The notes beneath the pieces are model-generated. The model did no database searches. It was not told the origin of the DNA and saw nothing but the letters and a program-made list of their open reading frames with translations. A program made the translations under genes and the position numbers. 21,140 nt of DNA, taken from NCBI GenBank assembly GCA_032718475.1, contig JAUCBJ010001652.1:1-21140 (forward strand). Direction: 5' to 3'. The stretch comes from Nemertoderma westbladi (lineage: Eukaryota > Xenacoelomorpha > Nemertodermatida > Nemertodermatidae). Positions 8,809-18,841 of this stretch are shown piece after piece (the stretch's first letter is position 1; each line of letters starts with the position of its first letter).

Positions 8809-10368
8809 AGTTTTACATGATATATAAACATATTTACATCATGAATTTATTTACAAATGAAAAACAACAACCACATCATGCAAGAAACCTTGAATCCTAA
8901 GGCATTTTTCTTTTTCATAAGATAATATTTCGTCAAGAATGATTCTTATATGGATATTTGGGCGTTTTAAATTCCACTCTGGGTGTTGTTTTCTTGTTTC
9001 TATGACAACCTCTGATAACAGCCCTAAGGGAATCAACCATTTGCATATACAATAGTATCGTAAGTTGAATGACAGATTGGGTTGTAGGAAAGTAACAAAT
9101 GGCCGCATTTTGAAGGGTTTTTATATTATCTTTAGTCGGAATGTTAATGATATTTTTATGCTAATGACCTTGGATACCTGTTACCTGATCCCGTACCAGT
9201 ATTGCCACTCATTACCCCCGGGGAATCAACATAGATTGTTGCTGAAGGGAACTGCGAATAATTTCCGTCCTGGTGGCACAAAATGTTTGTTAATTAAATT
9301 ATCCTATCCGTAAGATAATTAATTCCGTGTCTGTATTACACCAAACGTTTATAAAATTACAGTTGAAAATGCGTGGATCAGAATAAGTCTGAAGTGTATA
9401 ATAATTTATTGTTCGAGGTCGCTCGACCTAGTACAGTGGTAGTACTGTAGTGTAATAAATGCAGGTCATAATTAATTGCGTTGACAGACAGAAGTTATTA
9501 TTGGGTGAATGATGATTCGTAATTATAATTAATACAATTTTTCGTGGAGAATGCAGCGCTGTTGTGACCTCGGCTCAATGTTAGTATGTCTTATGTCTGA
9601 CTTCTAACTTTGAGATCACCTGTTCCGATCCTGGTTGGACGTCGATGACGACTTCCCAAAAATTTGCTCAAAGAAAAATATAACAGCTGGGCGGGTAATA
9701 ACAGCAAAACTGTTTCTAGTTTGAAATGCTTATAATAACGAATAAATAATATAATAATTATGAAATACTTATGGTAAATCACAGGTACTGTAGTACTGAA
9801 CACTGAAATTAAATTTCAAACATTTTAGTTTCTGTTTTCCATATCATCATTAACTTACAGTAGGTTGTGGATTTCAATTCATTACTTTAACAGTAGGCTG
9901 ACTGGCTATACACTTTAAGTTTCGTATTTCTCACAATTTACTTTTATTGCTATTACCGGGTACTGTTAGCACTGCTGTAGGATAAATTATTTTGTTGAAT
10001 CGAAATAAATGCTGAATATCATAATCATAGTTTGTCCTGAATCTTGAATTATTTATGCTTTTTTTTTCTTAGCAAGGTGCTGCTAAAAAGTTTAGATTGC
10101 CAATTGATTTCAGTAATTTCAGTTTTTGATTACTAAATATTTTCAGTATTCAGCCCCACTCACAGAAAGTTTAAAGTGAATAATTATTATCAGTAAGAAA
10201 TCAACCATTACTAAATGATGTAAATTAATTTAAAGGTGAGAATGTACCTTTGAGAGTTCAAAACATTGATTTTTTTATTGGTGGAATTAAATGCCAAATT
10301 TAGTTTCCAGGAAAAACCGTTTTCAAATATCTATTTTTGTTTACAACTTAAGTATTTTTATGGTGCGG
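8809..10368. other. AT-rich intergenic region upstream of TMEM145-like gene, no gene seen
   Basis: Presumed promoter side of the minus-strand gene. Short open frames here have no recognisable similarity. An imperfect inverted repeat around 9291-9324 (TTAATTAAATTATC ... GATAATTAATT) is the only local structure noted. Small exons of the gene that may end at 11150 could hide here, but none can be defended. Confidence 0.5.
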
Positions 10369-10800
10369 TATTTTTTAAACAAAGGTAGGCGTATATTTTT
10401 TAAACAAAGGTAGGCGTATATTTTTTAAACAAAGGTAGGCGTATATTTTTTAAACAAAGGTAGGCGTATATTTTTTAAACAAAGGTAGGCGTATATTTTT
10501 TAAACAAAGGTAGGCGTATATTTTTTAAACAAAGGTAGGCGTATATTTTTTAAACAAAGGTAGGCGTATATTTTTTAAACAAAGGTAGGCGTATATTTTT
10601 TAAACAAAGGTAGGCGTATATTTTTTAAACAAAGGTAGGCGTATATTTTTTAAACAAAGGTAGGCGTATATTTTTTAACCAAAGGTAGGCGTATATTTTT
10701 TAAACAAAGGTAGGCGTATATTTTTTAAACAAAGGTAGGCGTATATTTTTTAAACAAAGGTAGGCGTATATTTTTTAAACAAAGGTAGGCGTATATTTAA
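10369..10800. repeat. 25-bp minisatellite, about 17 nearly identical copies
   Basis: The unit TATTTTTTAAACAAAGGTAG plus GCGTA (25 bp) is repeated about 17 times. The only internal substitution I found is A to C at 10679. Such uniformity implies recent expansion or active homogenisation. No unit-to-unit spacers are present. Confidence 0.97.
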
Positions 10801-10895
10801 GATATTATGTAGATAATATAATATGTAGAATTATGGAGATAATATGGAGTGAATTTATGTTACTGAAACTAAATCACGAGGGAGCGCGTCTTTAG
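10801..10895 (+). promoter_or_regulatory. possible 3' splice site before candidate exon
   Basis: AT-rich sequence ends in GCGTCTTTAG at 10886-10895, a plausible acceptor. ACTAAAT near 10867 could serve as a branch point. The polypyrimidine tract is weak. Confidence 0.3.
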
Positions 10896-11150
10896 GTGTC
10901 TGCCTGCGAAGGCTTAAAAAATCGATTACAGATGCCTATACAAGATGCTCTATTGGTATTGCTTAGCTATTCATACTTAAACAAAATGTCCCAGAACATT
11001 ATGTATTTATTAAATAGAATAAATGGCCTTCAGGAACGATGCTTCTTGCAATCTTTAAATGCCTACATCTCATCTGATTCTCAACGAAATTCTGATATTG
11101 TTACATATTTTGAATCCGTGCAACGCAAGCTTTCTTTTCTATTGAAATGA
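10896..11150 (+). CDS. candidate terminal exon of an unidentified protein
   Basis: An 84-codon frame opens exactly after TTTAG (10891-10895) and closes with TGA at 11148-11150. The frame begins with GTG and has its first Met at residue 13, so it is more likely a spliced 3' exon than a whole gene. The peptide is Leu/Ser/Asn-rich and looks mostly helical, for example ALLVLLSYSYLNKM and QRKLSFLLK at the end, with four Cys. Codon use looks protein-like. I do not recognise the family, and no upstream exon is identified. The minisatellite at 10369-10800 would lie in its last intron. It may also be a chance frame. Confidence 0.35.
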   Translation: MSACEGLKNRLQMPIQDALLVLLSYSYLNKMSQNIMYLLNRINGLQERCFLQSLNAYISSDSQRNSDIVTYFESVQRKLSFLLK

Positions 11151-11784
11151 AAAAATTACGACTATTATATACCAAGCCACCGGTACGTAACGGAAGGTGC
11201 GATTTCGCCAAAGACACTTTTTAAAACGCTTATAAAAAAAATGTAAAGGCAAAATCGAAAATTCCGGCGTCATGGTAACAACCACGGTGAGTTTAACTTG
11301 TTGTGTTTCAAATTTCAAGCAAAATGATAAAGATTTGTAGAAACATTTGGGGGGGGGGGGGGGGGGTGGGGGTGGGGGTGGCCGTGTCATCAGAAAATTA
11401 CACTATATTAAGGGTCATCGTGTAAATATTATTTAGTTCCATCTTGGCGTACTATCCTTCTACTACTTAGACTGCTTACTAGCATTGTCCAGGCTATCAT
11501 CTTTGACTGGTCGATAAATAGGAAACAAGGTTACTTTGGAAACCGAGTGGAAGGGTTTACTGTGGAAGCTTTCCAATGGCAGTGAACAGGTAATTCCTTT
11601 GGTAAACATAGTTGTTACTGTGTGAATGCACATTGCACCTTTATTCTCCAAAAACTTAATTATTGATCAAGCAGAATGTATTTTTATTTATATACCAAAA
11701 TAAATTATTCGCATTTTATAACTTCGCTTTATAACTTATCCAACCTATTTATATATGTTGAGAGCTGAATATCAAGCATCCAAA
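11151..11784. other. AT-rich sequence with G-rich tract, no gene seen
   Basis: 18 G at 11349-11366 are followed by T-GGGGG-T-GGGGG-T-GG, a strong G-quadruplex candidate on the plus strand. The remainder has no recognised coding sequence. A short minus-strand open frame at 11463-11651 shows no similarity. Confidence 0.6.
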
Positions 11785-12389
11785 AGCAACAGGTTGCCAA
11801 GGATTTCCCCAAGCCGCCCACACCGGGATGTCCCGGTGTGTACACGCTGAATGTGATTTTCTTTTACGAGTTGCCCCAACAGTGGAAGAAGACATTGCCC
11901 CTATCCGCATACCACTGATTCAGGACTTTGTCCCATCCTTGTTAGGCATCGCGCAGTGTCATCGGAGGGGATGTTGCCCTCCTCCCCGTACACCATGGTG
12001 GGATGGGTCTGCGTATCCCCCTTAGAGAGTCGGTCCCGCCCGGACAGGCTCAGTATACGCGTCAGCCCTTGTTACAGAAGCGATCCGCACCCAAAGCCCT
12101 CTAAACACAGCAAATCACGCAGCACACCTTCGACGTGTATTGTAGGAGAGTCGCATCCATCAGGAAGATGCCTATAAACAGCAACGGGAGTCTGTGGTCT
12201 CAACGCTGCTGCCTGCAGCTTCGAGGAGGACTGTTGAGCGTGCAGTTAAATACAATATTGGGGGGTGGTTGACAGCTCAGCCATCAGTTCTGGACCACAC
12301 TGCTCTGAGTCCCGACGAGTTCAGTGATGGGTTAGCCCTTCGTTACGGCCTCACCCCACCAGGTACTCCAGACAAATGCGAAGGGTGTG
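11785..12389 (+). pseudogene. LINE-type reverse transcriptase C-terminal region, left half (split by BEL insertion)
   Basis: Three forward frames carry successive blocks of a C-terminal region common in invertebrate retroelement RT proteins. PQAAHTGM... and DFLLRVAPTVEEDIAPIRIP (about 11802-11935) come first. LLPVHHGGMGLRIPLRES follows in another frame at about 11973-12028. Then comes GGWLTAQPS...LSPDEFSDGLALRYG...PDKCEGC, ending at 12389. Two or more frameshifts separate them. The right edge is cut inside a Cys-rich zinc-binding motif by the LTR element. The missing half continues at 20650. Upstream of about 11785 the element is truncated or decayed beyond recognition. Confidence 0.8.
12385..12389. 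repeat. target-site duplication GTGTG (left)
   Basis: GTGTG directly precedes the 5' LTR (TGTAAG...). The same five bases directly follow the 3' LTR at 20645-20649. A 5-bp duplication is typical of BEL/Pao and other LTR-element integrases. Confidence 0.85.
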
Positions 12390-13055
12390 TGTAAGCGGAT
12401 TCAATTCCGTGCACTACCCACCGAAAATGGGATTAGTGGCATTTTACCAATATAGTTGGTGATGTGAGATTACCAATAATAATCTCACCTCATAACCAAC
12501 TGGGGGGGGGGGGGGGGTGGGGGGGGGGGGCGACATACGCCGTAAACCACAGAGAAAGGTGAGAGGTCAAACCACCTCAGAGGGACAAACAAGCTAGTAA
12601 GGCTAGCACGAAGGGACAACGCTAACAGGGAGTGGCGAGGTGAGAATTAATCAGGTTAAGCCAATAGTTGGCGGGAAAGCACATTGGGGCATTGGGGAGG
12701 ACAAGAGCGCATCTGTTGGATATTAAGGCCGCTCTGTAGTGTAGGGCTAATGTAATATGTGTCCATAATATAACCGTTGTGATTACAAATTATTAGTTTA
12801 GTTGGTTTCCTTACAGTTGTGAGACCGGAATAGTTTTGACCGTCGTCACTAACGTTGTGTTGCATGCTATTATATTCAGACTGTGCTATTATCAATTACA
12901 GTCATTATTAACACTTAGTTACTCAGTAACCCAGTTATTTTGAACGGCCTTCGGCCTAATACATCCAGTAAACAGCCTAGCAGCCCACGGACGCGGTGAC
13001 GCATACATCACACACCGGTGGGGATCTATACTGCCAACTCGAAGGTCCCGTCACA
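12390..13055 (+). repeat. 5' LTR (666 bp)
   Basis: It begins TGTAAGCGGATTCAATTCCG and ends GGTCCCGTCACA, giving the TG...CA termini. Relative to the 3' LTR it has a 10-base extra segment near 12570, a diverged patch near 12668-12690 and a longer, T-interrupted G tract. A GGCC-TTC-GGCC hairpin lies at about 12945-12956. I see no AATAAA inside and no clear TATA box. Confidence 0.93.
12454..12530. repeat. LTR hairpin followed by poly-G (5' copy)
   Basis: AGTTGGT...GTGAGATTA...TAATCTCAC...ACCAACT at 12454-12501 is a two-part stem, 7 and 9 bp, with short internal bulges and a CCAATAA loop. It is directly followed by 16 G, T and 12 G (12502-12530). The same arrangement is in the 3' LTR. Confidence 0.9.
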
Positions 13056-13136
13056 GTCAAGTCAAAACTATCAAGTGAACTCGACAAGTATCTATAGGCC
13101 TAATAAACTGTGACCACAACCACCGAGAGAAACAAC
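13056..13136 (+). other. retroelement leader between 5' LTR and gag
   Basis: 81 bases before the first gag ATG (13137). A primer-binding site should start here (GTCAAGTCAAAACTATC...), but it lacks the usual TGG start and I cannot match it to a tRNA 3' end. Confidence 0.5.
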
Positions 13137-13790
13137 ATGAGCGAACACACGCCCCGAGGTTCAGAAAGGGGAGAAACTCCACCACATACCCCGAGCGATA
13201 GAGACCAAACGATTCGGGAGGCGGCGACGAGGCGGTACCGGCCCGCCACACCGGATTCGCCAATGAGGGATGCTCCGGACATCGAGGAGGAGGGTGGCCG
13301 AGTACGAGGAGGGAGGGAGAACGAGTCGACGCGAGATGATAGTGGCAGACGAGGTACCGAGGTCGCCGCAAAAAACCTCACGCAGACGGAGTGCCTTAAA
13401 TATCTACAAGTCTATACAGGGGGGGCCAGCTTACGACATTGTGAGGCTAATACCAAGGTATTGGAGGATTCACGACTGCATGGCGAGCCCTGGACAGGGA
13501 ATTCGGGCGTCCTGCGAAGATTATCTGACAAACCTTAAGGGGAATAACATCAGGTGGACTCGCAGACAACCCCGTCAGCATCAAGACCTTCGCTAACAAA
13601 GTAGAAAAGGCGCTGATAGTATTAAAAACTCTGGATGCACATGCGGCAACATGCGGCCACCAGGGGACTTCTAGTCCACAAGGAGCTGGGAGTGGAGCCA
13701 CACCGTGGCAGGGACAGAGGCAAAACAACAACACAAACAAATACAAACCTAATACCCCCAGTAGGCCGAGTACAAATAGCCAAAATACTA
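13137..13790 (+). pseudogene. gag remnant (capsid region, frameshifted)
   Basis: From ATG 13137 the frame encodes a hydrophilic, charged segment (MSEHTPRGSERGE...) up to about 13380. Two shifts of frame follow. A capsid-like piece (IYKSIQGGPAYDIVRL, about 13398-13445) is in a second frame. NPVSIKTFANKVEKAL (about 13565 onward) is in the frame that leads into the zinc knuckles. Total length is short for a BEL/Pao gag, so an internal deletion is likely. Assignment rests on position and the short capsid-like piece. Confidence 0.6.
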
Positions 13791-13801
13791 AACCGCTAGA
13801 T

Positions 13802-14539
13802 ATGAATCTAGGCGCAATACTTGAAGTGCTATACAAGGAACGCTACAATCCCGATTACAAATGTCAATTGCATAGCAACGGGGCCCATAAGACCATAGAC
13901 TGCAAGCATTGGCAGGCGTTACTTAAACAAGATCGGGTAGCCTACACTGGTAAGAATGGACTATGTCATCGATGCGCGGTAGGAGGGCACAGGTTTGCCG
14001 AGTGCCAGGAACCGCCAGTAAAATATGACGAGATTGATGAAAATAAAGGCCAGACGAGGGCGACAAGCACCATGGGAGCAAAGAAAAGGGGAACGGTACT
14101 GTTCGAAGTGGTACCAGTGAGGATAATAGGGGAGGATGAGCTATCGGTTACGACGCTAATGCTGGTCGATAGCGGAGCAACGTTCACGCTGGTGGGAAGT
14201 TGGGTGGCCGAAAAGATAGGGTTACGGACAAGGCCAAGCAAGATGGCGGTAACCACTATCTCCAGTAAGGACGAGGTCATGAGAATGAGAATGGGACGTT
14301 GCGAGATAGCAGCGATAACACCAGGGTGCGATTATGGGGCTACCATCGAACCCATTCAGATAATAGAATCGATCAATATTAAATACGCGACACACAAAGA
14401 TCGAGGTCGAGCAATACCGGTACCTGGACAACATCGATTTCTCCGTGCCAGAGCTGGACGTCCCAAAAGTATCTCTCACAGTCGGGATGGATTGTCCGAC
14501 AGCCCACGAGAGACTAAAGACCGTTTTCGGCGAGGATAG
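13802..14539 (+). pseudogene. BEL/Pao nucleocapsid zinc knuckles and aspartic protease
   Basis: This frame is open for 245 codons. Residues 21-34 (CQLHSNGAHKTIDC) form the first Cys/His knuckle. Residues 55-68 (CHRCAVGGHRFAEC) form a CX2CX4HX4C knuckle for RNA binding. LVDSGATFTLVG with DSGA at residues 123-126 (14168-14179) is the catalytic triad of a retropepsin-like protease that processes the polyprotein. The open frame actually extends upstream to about 13562. It loses the coding frame before 14445, where the polyprotein continues in another frame. Confidence 0.88.
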
Positions 14540-15657
14540 GGGGCGAGACCCGGTGGCAATTCTTACGCCGTTCGGATGGACGCTCAGCGGCCCAATTAAG
14601 ACCAGAATCCTGTTTAGCGTGTCGGAATCCTCAGGGTGCATGTTCGCGGAGACAATGAGGGAAATGGAGGACAAAGGAGCAGAGGAACAACTCAAGAGGC
14701 TGCTACGGCAGGACTTAGAGGGGTTGAAGGAGACCGGAGTCGGAACCTCGGTAGAGGATAAACAGGCGCAAGAGAGCATGAGGAACTCAATGAAATGTGA
14801 AGGGGGGTGATATACCATAGGGATGGTATGGAAGCAACCGAAGGTGCCACTGCCAGACAATAAGAGAATGGTCTTGATGAGGCTTCAAAAGTTGAAGCAA
14901 ACACTTAAACGGAGCCCTGAAAAGGATGAATACATCCTCAAGACGATTAAGAAGTACGTGGACAGATGGTGGGCCGTGGAACTACCGGTCGATGAACCAA
15001 ATACAGACAGGACCTACTATTTGCACTCCATGTGGCTCTGGACCCTAAGAATGGCAAACTAAGGCTAACGGCAAGAGCCTGAATGACTACCTGCTGGAAG
15101 GCCCCAATATCTACAACTCGGGGATAGAGGTCCTGTTAAGATTTAGAAATGGAAAGCACGCCTTCACGTGCGATATAGAGGGCATGTTCAATGAGGTGAG
15201 GGTGACGGAGGAGGACAGCAATAGTCAGTGCTTCCTGTGGTACAACGGCGACAAAGAACCATCGGAGATACCGATGTATAAGATGGTAGTGCAGAACATG
15301 GGGGCCAAGTCATCCTCGTTCACTACGACTACAGCTGTGAGAGACACGGTGGAGGGCAAAGAGGGAAAATACAGTGAGAAGGTGATCGACATGATTCAAC
15401 GCGGATTCTATGTGGACGATGGGATGGGATCTGGAAATACGGTTGAAGAGATACTTGACGTAGGGCGCAAAGTTTGCGACATCCTAAAAGGATCGGGATT
15501 CAACCTTACAAAATTCCAGTCCTTCTCTAAAGAATTTATGGAGGCCATAGAAAATAAACAACCAGATACGAAGATGGATAAACCTACGACAGTGAAGGGG
15601 CAGATTATGGCGGGCAAGAGGATGGATTCGCAGCAGAAGGCGCTAAGGGTCGTATGA
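14445..15657 (+). pseudogene. BEL/Pao reverse transcriptase
   Basis: This is the RNA-dependent DNA polymerase region. The protease-RT linker shows VGMDCPTAHERL and PVAILTPFGWTLSGPI (frame from 14445). A TGA at 14808-14810 interrupts it, the frame resumes to 15062, and a shift follows. The next frame carries the palm domain with FTCDIEGMFNEV, CFLWY and FYVDDGMGSG; the YVDD catalytic pair is at 15409-15420. Another TGA at 15655-15657 ends it. The lesions rule out a functional enzyme from this copy. Confidence 0.9.
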
Positions 15658-15707
15658 AACCGGGAGACAGACGGGAGGGTGCTGGGATCCATACTAAATG
15701 AGGCTAT

Positions 15708-16475
15708 GTGTCATACATAGCGAGGATTTACGATCCCCTAGGTCTAGCATCCCCGTTGTTAGTCATGGGGAAACAGATATTAAAGAAGGTCTATAAATTG
15801 AAAGATGATTGGGACGCGGAGGTCCCAGTGGAGATAAGTAGACAATGGTACAAATGGAAAGGGAGCCTAGAGGAGATGGGGACGTATAGTATGCCACGGG
15901 TATACTTCCCGGACTGAGACATGACCGATTTGGAACTACATATGTTTTCCGACGCATCCTTGGAAGCATATGGAGCGGCACTTTATTTGGTACAGCGAAA
16001 GGGGGCTCATAAGCCCAGGCTTGCGTTTAGTAAAGCGAAGTTGACGCCACCAGATTCAGCATCAGTGCCAAAACTCGAGCTAACGGCTGTGAGATTAGGA
16101 GTAAGGACGACAGCATACTTGGTGGACACTATACCAAGTATAGTAGAGATACACTACTGGACAGATTCCATGGTTGTATTGGGATGGCTACATAATGAGA
16201 AGACACGTTATCCTATATTTGTGGCGAATAGGGTGGACGAGATAAGAGCAACGACTGATCTGGAAAAGTGGCACTACTGCCCAACCGACGACAATCGAGC
16301 AGATCTGCTATCGAGGGGCGTTGTACGCCATGCTTTCCCGAGAAAGCAGGAGCTGTGGCAGCACGGCCCACACTTCCTTAACGATAGGTCGAGCTGGCCA
16401 CCAATGAGGAAGGTAGACCCAAGTATAGAGGGAGTGACAGTGGAGGAGGAGGGAGAGGAATCAGAGGGGGAATAA
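15708..16475 (+). pseudogene. BEL/Pao RT connection and RNase H
   Basis: VSYIARIYDPLGLASP (from 15708) is the conserved BEL/Pao block between RT and RNase H. A TGA at 15915-15917 interrupts the frame. RNase H follows in the same frame: FSDAS (D at residue 11 from 15921), KLELTA (E53), WTDS (D82) and NRADLLSRG (D128) form the catalytic quartet that degrades RNA in hybrids. A TAA at 16473 closes this segment. Confidence 0.9.
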
Positions 16476-16697
16476 ATATTCAGCCAATTAGTGAGGGAGG
16501 TTAAAGAAGCACCACCGCGATCAAAGCCGAGAAAGTCGTGCGACAACCCAACAGATAGGTTGCTCAGTTACAGCTCCGGCTGGTATAAGACTAGGAAGCT
16601 AGTAGCATACCTGAGGGCCTACAGAGAATTACTCAGGGGACTTGGTAAGGATACCTAAACGAGACCCACTATCGATCTGGAAGGGGCGGCTAAACCC
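16476..16697 (+). pseudogene. RNase H-integrase linker of pol
   Basis: The frame continues after TAA 16473 with IFSQLVREVKEAP and later GWYKTRKLVAYLRAYRELL, then meets a second TAA near 16657. It fits the linker between RNase H and integrase in BEL/Pao pol. Confidence 0.7.
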
Positions 16698-18036
16698 GTG
16701 ATACGATACGAACAAAGGAAGGGGTACGGAGACGAGGTAAACCGAATCAGCAAGCAACAATGTCTTCGACAAGACAGCGAGCTCAACGCGTTGTCGCCAC
16801 AGTTGGACAATGATGGGATCCTGGTGATGAACTCCAGGGTGATAAACAACAACAGCGCCGTCATTCCACCAAAACTGATAATAATCCCCAACAAGTCACC
16901 AATAGTCCACCAGATCATATGGGATTCCCATAAATCTATATTACATGGGGGTACTAACCAGACCCTGACGGAGATCCGGAAGACATTCTGGGTAATCCAA
17001 ATCAGAAAGATGGTGAAGGCGGTAGTGGGGCAGTGCCAGACCTGCCGACGGACAAAGAAGGAGAGGGCCGTACAGGAGATGGCGCCATTACCGGCCAACA
17101 GGTTGAGGCATCACGACCCACCATTCACACACTGCAGCATGGACATGTTTGGGCCGATCAAGATAAAGGTGATGTGGCATACGGAGAAACGTTACGGCAT
17201 TATCTTTGTCTGCAATAATACAGGGGCGGTGGGGATATAACTAGCCCAGCATAGCGTCAGCATTTATTAGTGCACTTGAGAGGTTTGTAACCCGCAGAGG
17301 AGGAACAGTAGAGGTATTGTACTCGGACAACGGGACTAACTTCGTGGGCGCGGAGAACGAGTTAGCGGAGGCCCTTGACATCCTAGAGGGCGAAGATGTC
17401 AAGGCGGCAATGAGGAAACACCTAATCAGGTAGGAAAGGAGAACCCCATACGCGCCACATACACTAGGATGTGTAGAGCGACTTGTGGGAAGCTCCAAAC
17501 GACTAATGACCAAACTGATGAATAATCATATGGTCACAGAGGACGTACTGAGGACAGTGTTGGCGAAATGCAAGGGGATTATTAACAGCCGACTGCTATA
17601 TCCCGAGAACGACGATCCAGAATCACTGGATGTCCAAACACCAGCACACCTACTCATGGAGAGACCAGTGATGATTGACATGCGAAGCGTGGATCCAGAT
17701 GATATACATTCGCGTCAAACCTGGAAGGTCGCTAAGGCGATAAGCGCAGAGTATTGGACAAGGTGGATACAAGAGTACCTTCCAACACTACACAAGAGGA
17801 GTAAATGGAGGAATAGCCAAAGGGAGCTAAAGAAGGGTGACTTGATAATCGTCACGGATGATACGATTATCAATAACCACTGGAGACTAGCTAGGGTAAT
17901 AGAAACCTACCCCAACGAAGATGGTAAAATTAGATCCGTGGAAGTGAGGAGGATCAGAGGAAAGATAGGGGCCAAAGATAGGAAGACCTACAGGAGGGCG
18001 GTAGGAAAGTGTTGCCTATTGGAAGGGTCGTCGTAG
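16698..18036 (+). pseudogene. BEL/Pao integrase
   Basis: Catalyses insertion of the cDNA. The zinc-binding HHCC motif is seen as SHKSILHGG plus CQTC (residues 78, 83, 113 and 116 from 16698). The first catalytic Asp is in CSMDMFGPI (17142). A TAA at 17238-17240 and a frame change follow. The second Asp is in SDNGTNF (17326) and the Glu in GCVERLVGSSK (17476), with 49 residues between. A TAG at 17431-17433 interrupts between them. The C-terminal part (17485-18036) has the family block RSKWRNSQRELKKGDLIIV and ends at TAG 18034-18036, probably the natural stop of pol. Confidence 0.9.
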
Positions 18037-18240
18037 AGTTGAGTCGTCCAATATATTGGACTGAGGGGGGTGGGAATGAGGGCGAGACGCCCTTCCCACA
18101 AATAAAAATAAATAAAATAATAAAATAAGTTGTTAGTACCAAGGTACGCTGTAGGCATAATATACAAGTGTAGGTAGTTACAATTACATACGTCGGACGG
18201 GTACAATAATGTACCAATGTACCTAATTTACATACGCACT
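18037..18240 (+). other. non-coding spacer after pol
   Basis: A G-rich patch at about 18060-18085 is followed by A/T-rich sequence (AAATAAAATAATAAAATAAG, 18107-18130) and short inverted repeats such as GGTAC-AATAAT-GTACC near 18200. No coding sequence is recognised. Confidence 0.5.
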
Positions 18241-18640
18241 ACTTGTGGGCACTGAGGGCGCCATGTGAGGAGTTAAAGGGGGGATTATGTACGCATACTG
18301 TAGTAGAAGGGTACACAGTACCGTAAACTTGTGGGCACTGAGGGCGCCACGTGAGGAATTGAGAGGGGGGTATGTACGCATACCATAGTGGAAGGGTACA
18401 CAGTACCATAAACTTATGGGCACTGAGGGCGCCACGTGAGGAATTGAAGGGGGGTATGTACGCATACCGTAGTATAGGGGTACACAGTACCGTAAACTTG
18501 TGGGCACTGAGGGCACCATGTGAGGAATTGAGGGGGGGGGGGGGGGGTATGTACGAATACCGTAGTAGAGGGGTACACAGTACCATAAACTTGTGGGCAC
18601 TGAGGGCGCCACGTAAGGAATTGAGAGCGGGGGGTATCAG
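18241..18640. repeat. ~85-bp tandem repeat with two hairpins per unit, about 4.6 copies
   Basis: Units start with ACTT(G/A)TGGGCACTGAGGGC at 18241, 18327, 18412, 18496 and 18589 (spacing 86, 85, 84 and 93). Each complete unit contains GTATG-TACG-CATAC (in some units mutated) and GGTAC-ACA-GTACC, perfect short inverted repeats. The long spacing of one unit is due to a G16 tract at 18532-18547. The repeat lies in the element's 3' non-pol region, possibly an RNA structural region. Confidence 0.93.
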
Positions 18641-18841
18641 ATGGCAGATAGTATAATAGCACAGGTAGGGGGGAATATAAATAGTAATACAATTTAGTGT
18701 AAATTGGCACATAGAGGGGAACATCTGTAAAAAATGATAGGAAGAACAAGATAGGAGGTAAGCCATCACTGATTTAAACTAATTAAGACCATACTTAGTT
18801 ACCTCTTGCCCTACTGAGCCTTTCTAAGGCATCGCCAGTCT
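18641..18841 (+). other. non-coding spacer in BEL element, no gene seen
   Basis: Purine-rich and AT-rich sequence between the tandem repeat and the third coding-like region. Nothing recognised. Confidence 0.5.

Noticed and set aside
9065-9313. 82-codon forward frame and the overlapping minus-strand frame at 8851-9108
   Set aside because: No recognisable domain, AT-rich codons, and no splice context linking them to a gene.
10369-10800. Regular repeat that superficially resembles a CRISPR array (also 940-1494)
   Set aside because: Units are head to tail with no unique spacers and no cas genes, in a eukaryotic context.
13447-14904. Long minus-strand frames opposite gag, protease and RT (for example 14222-14860)
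   Set aside because: Antisense shadows of the retroelement coding region; no motif of their own.
18239-18769. Three long minus-strand frames rich in Pro, Ser and Tyr
   Set aside because: Produced by translating the 85-bp tandem repeat and its poly-G tracts; the repeated peptide changes frame with unit length.
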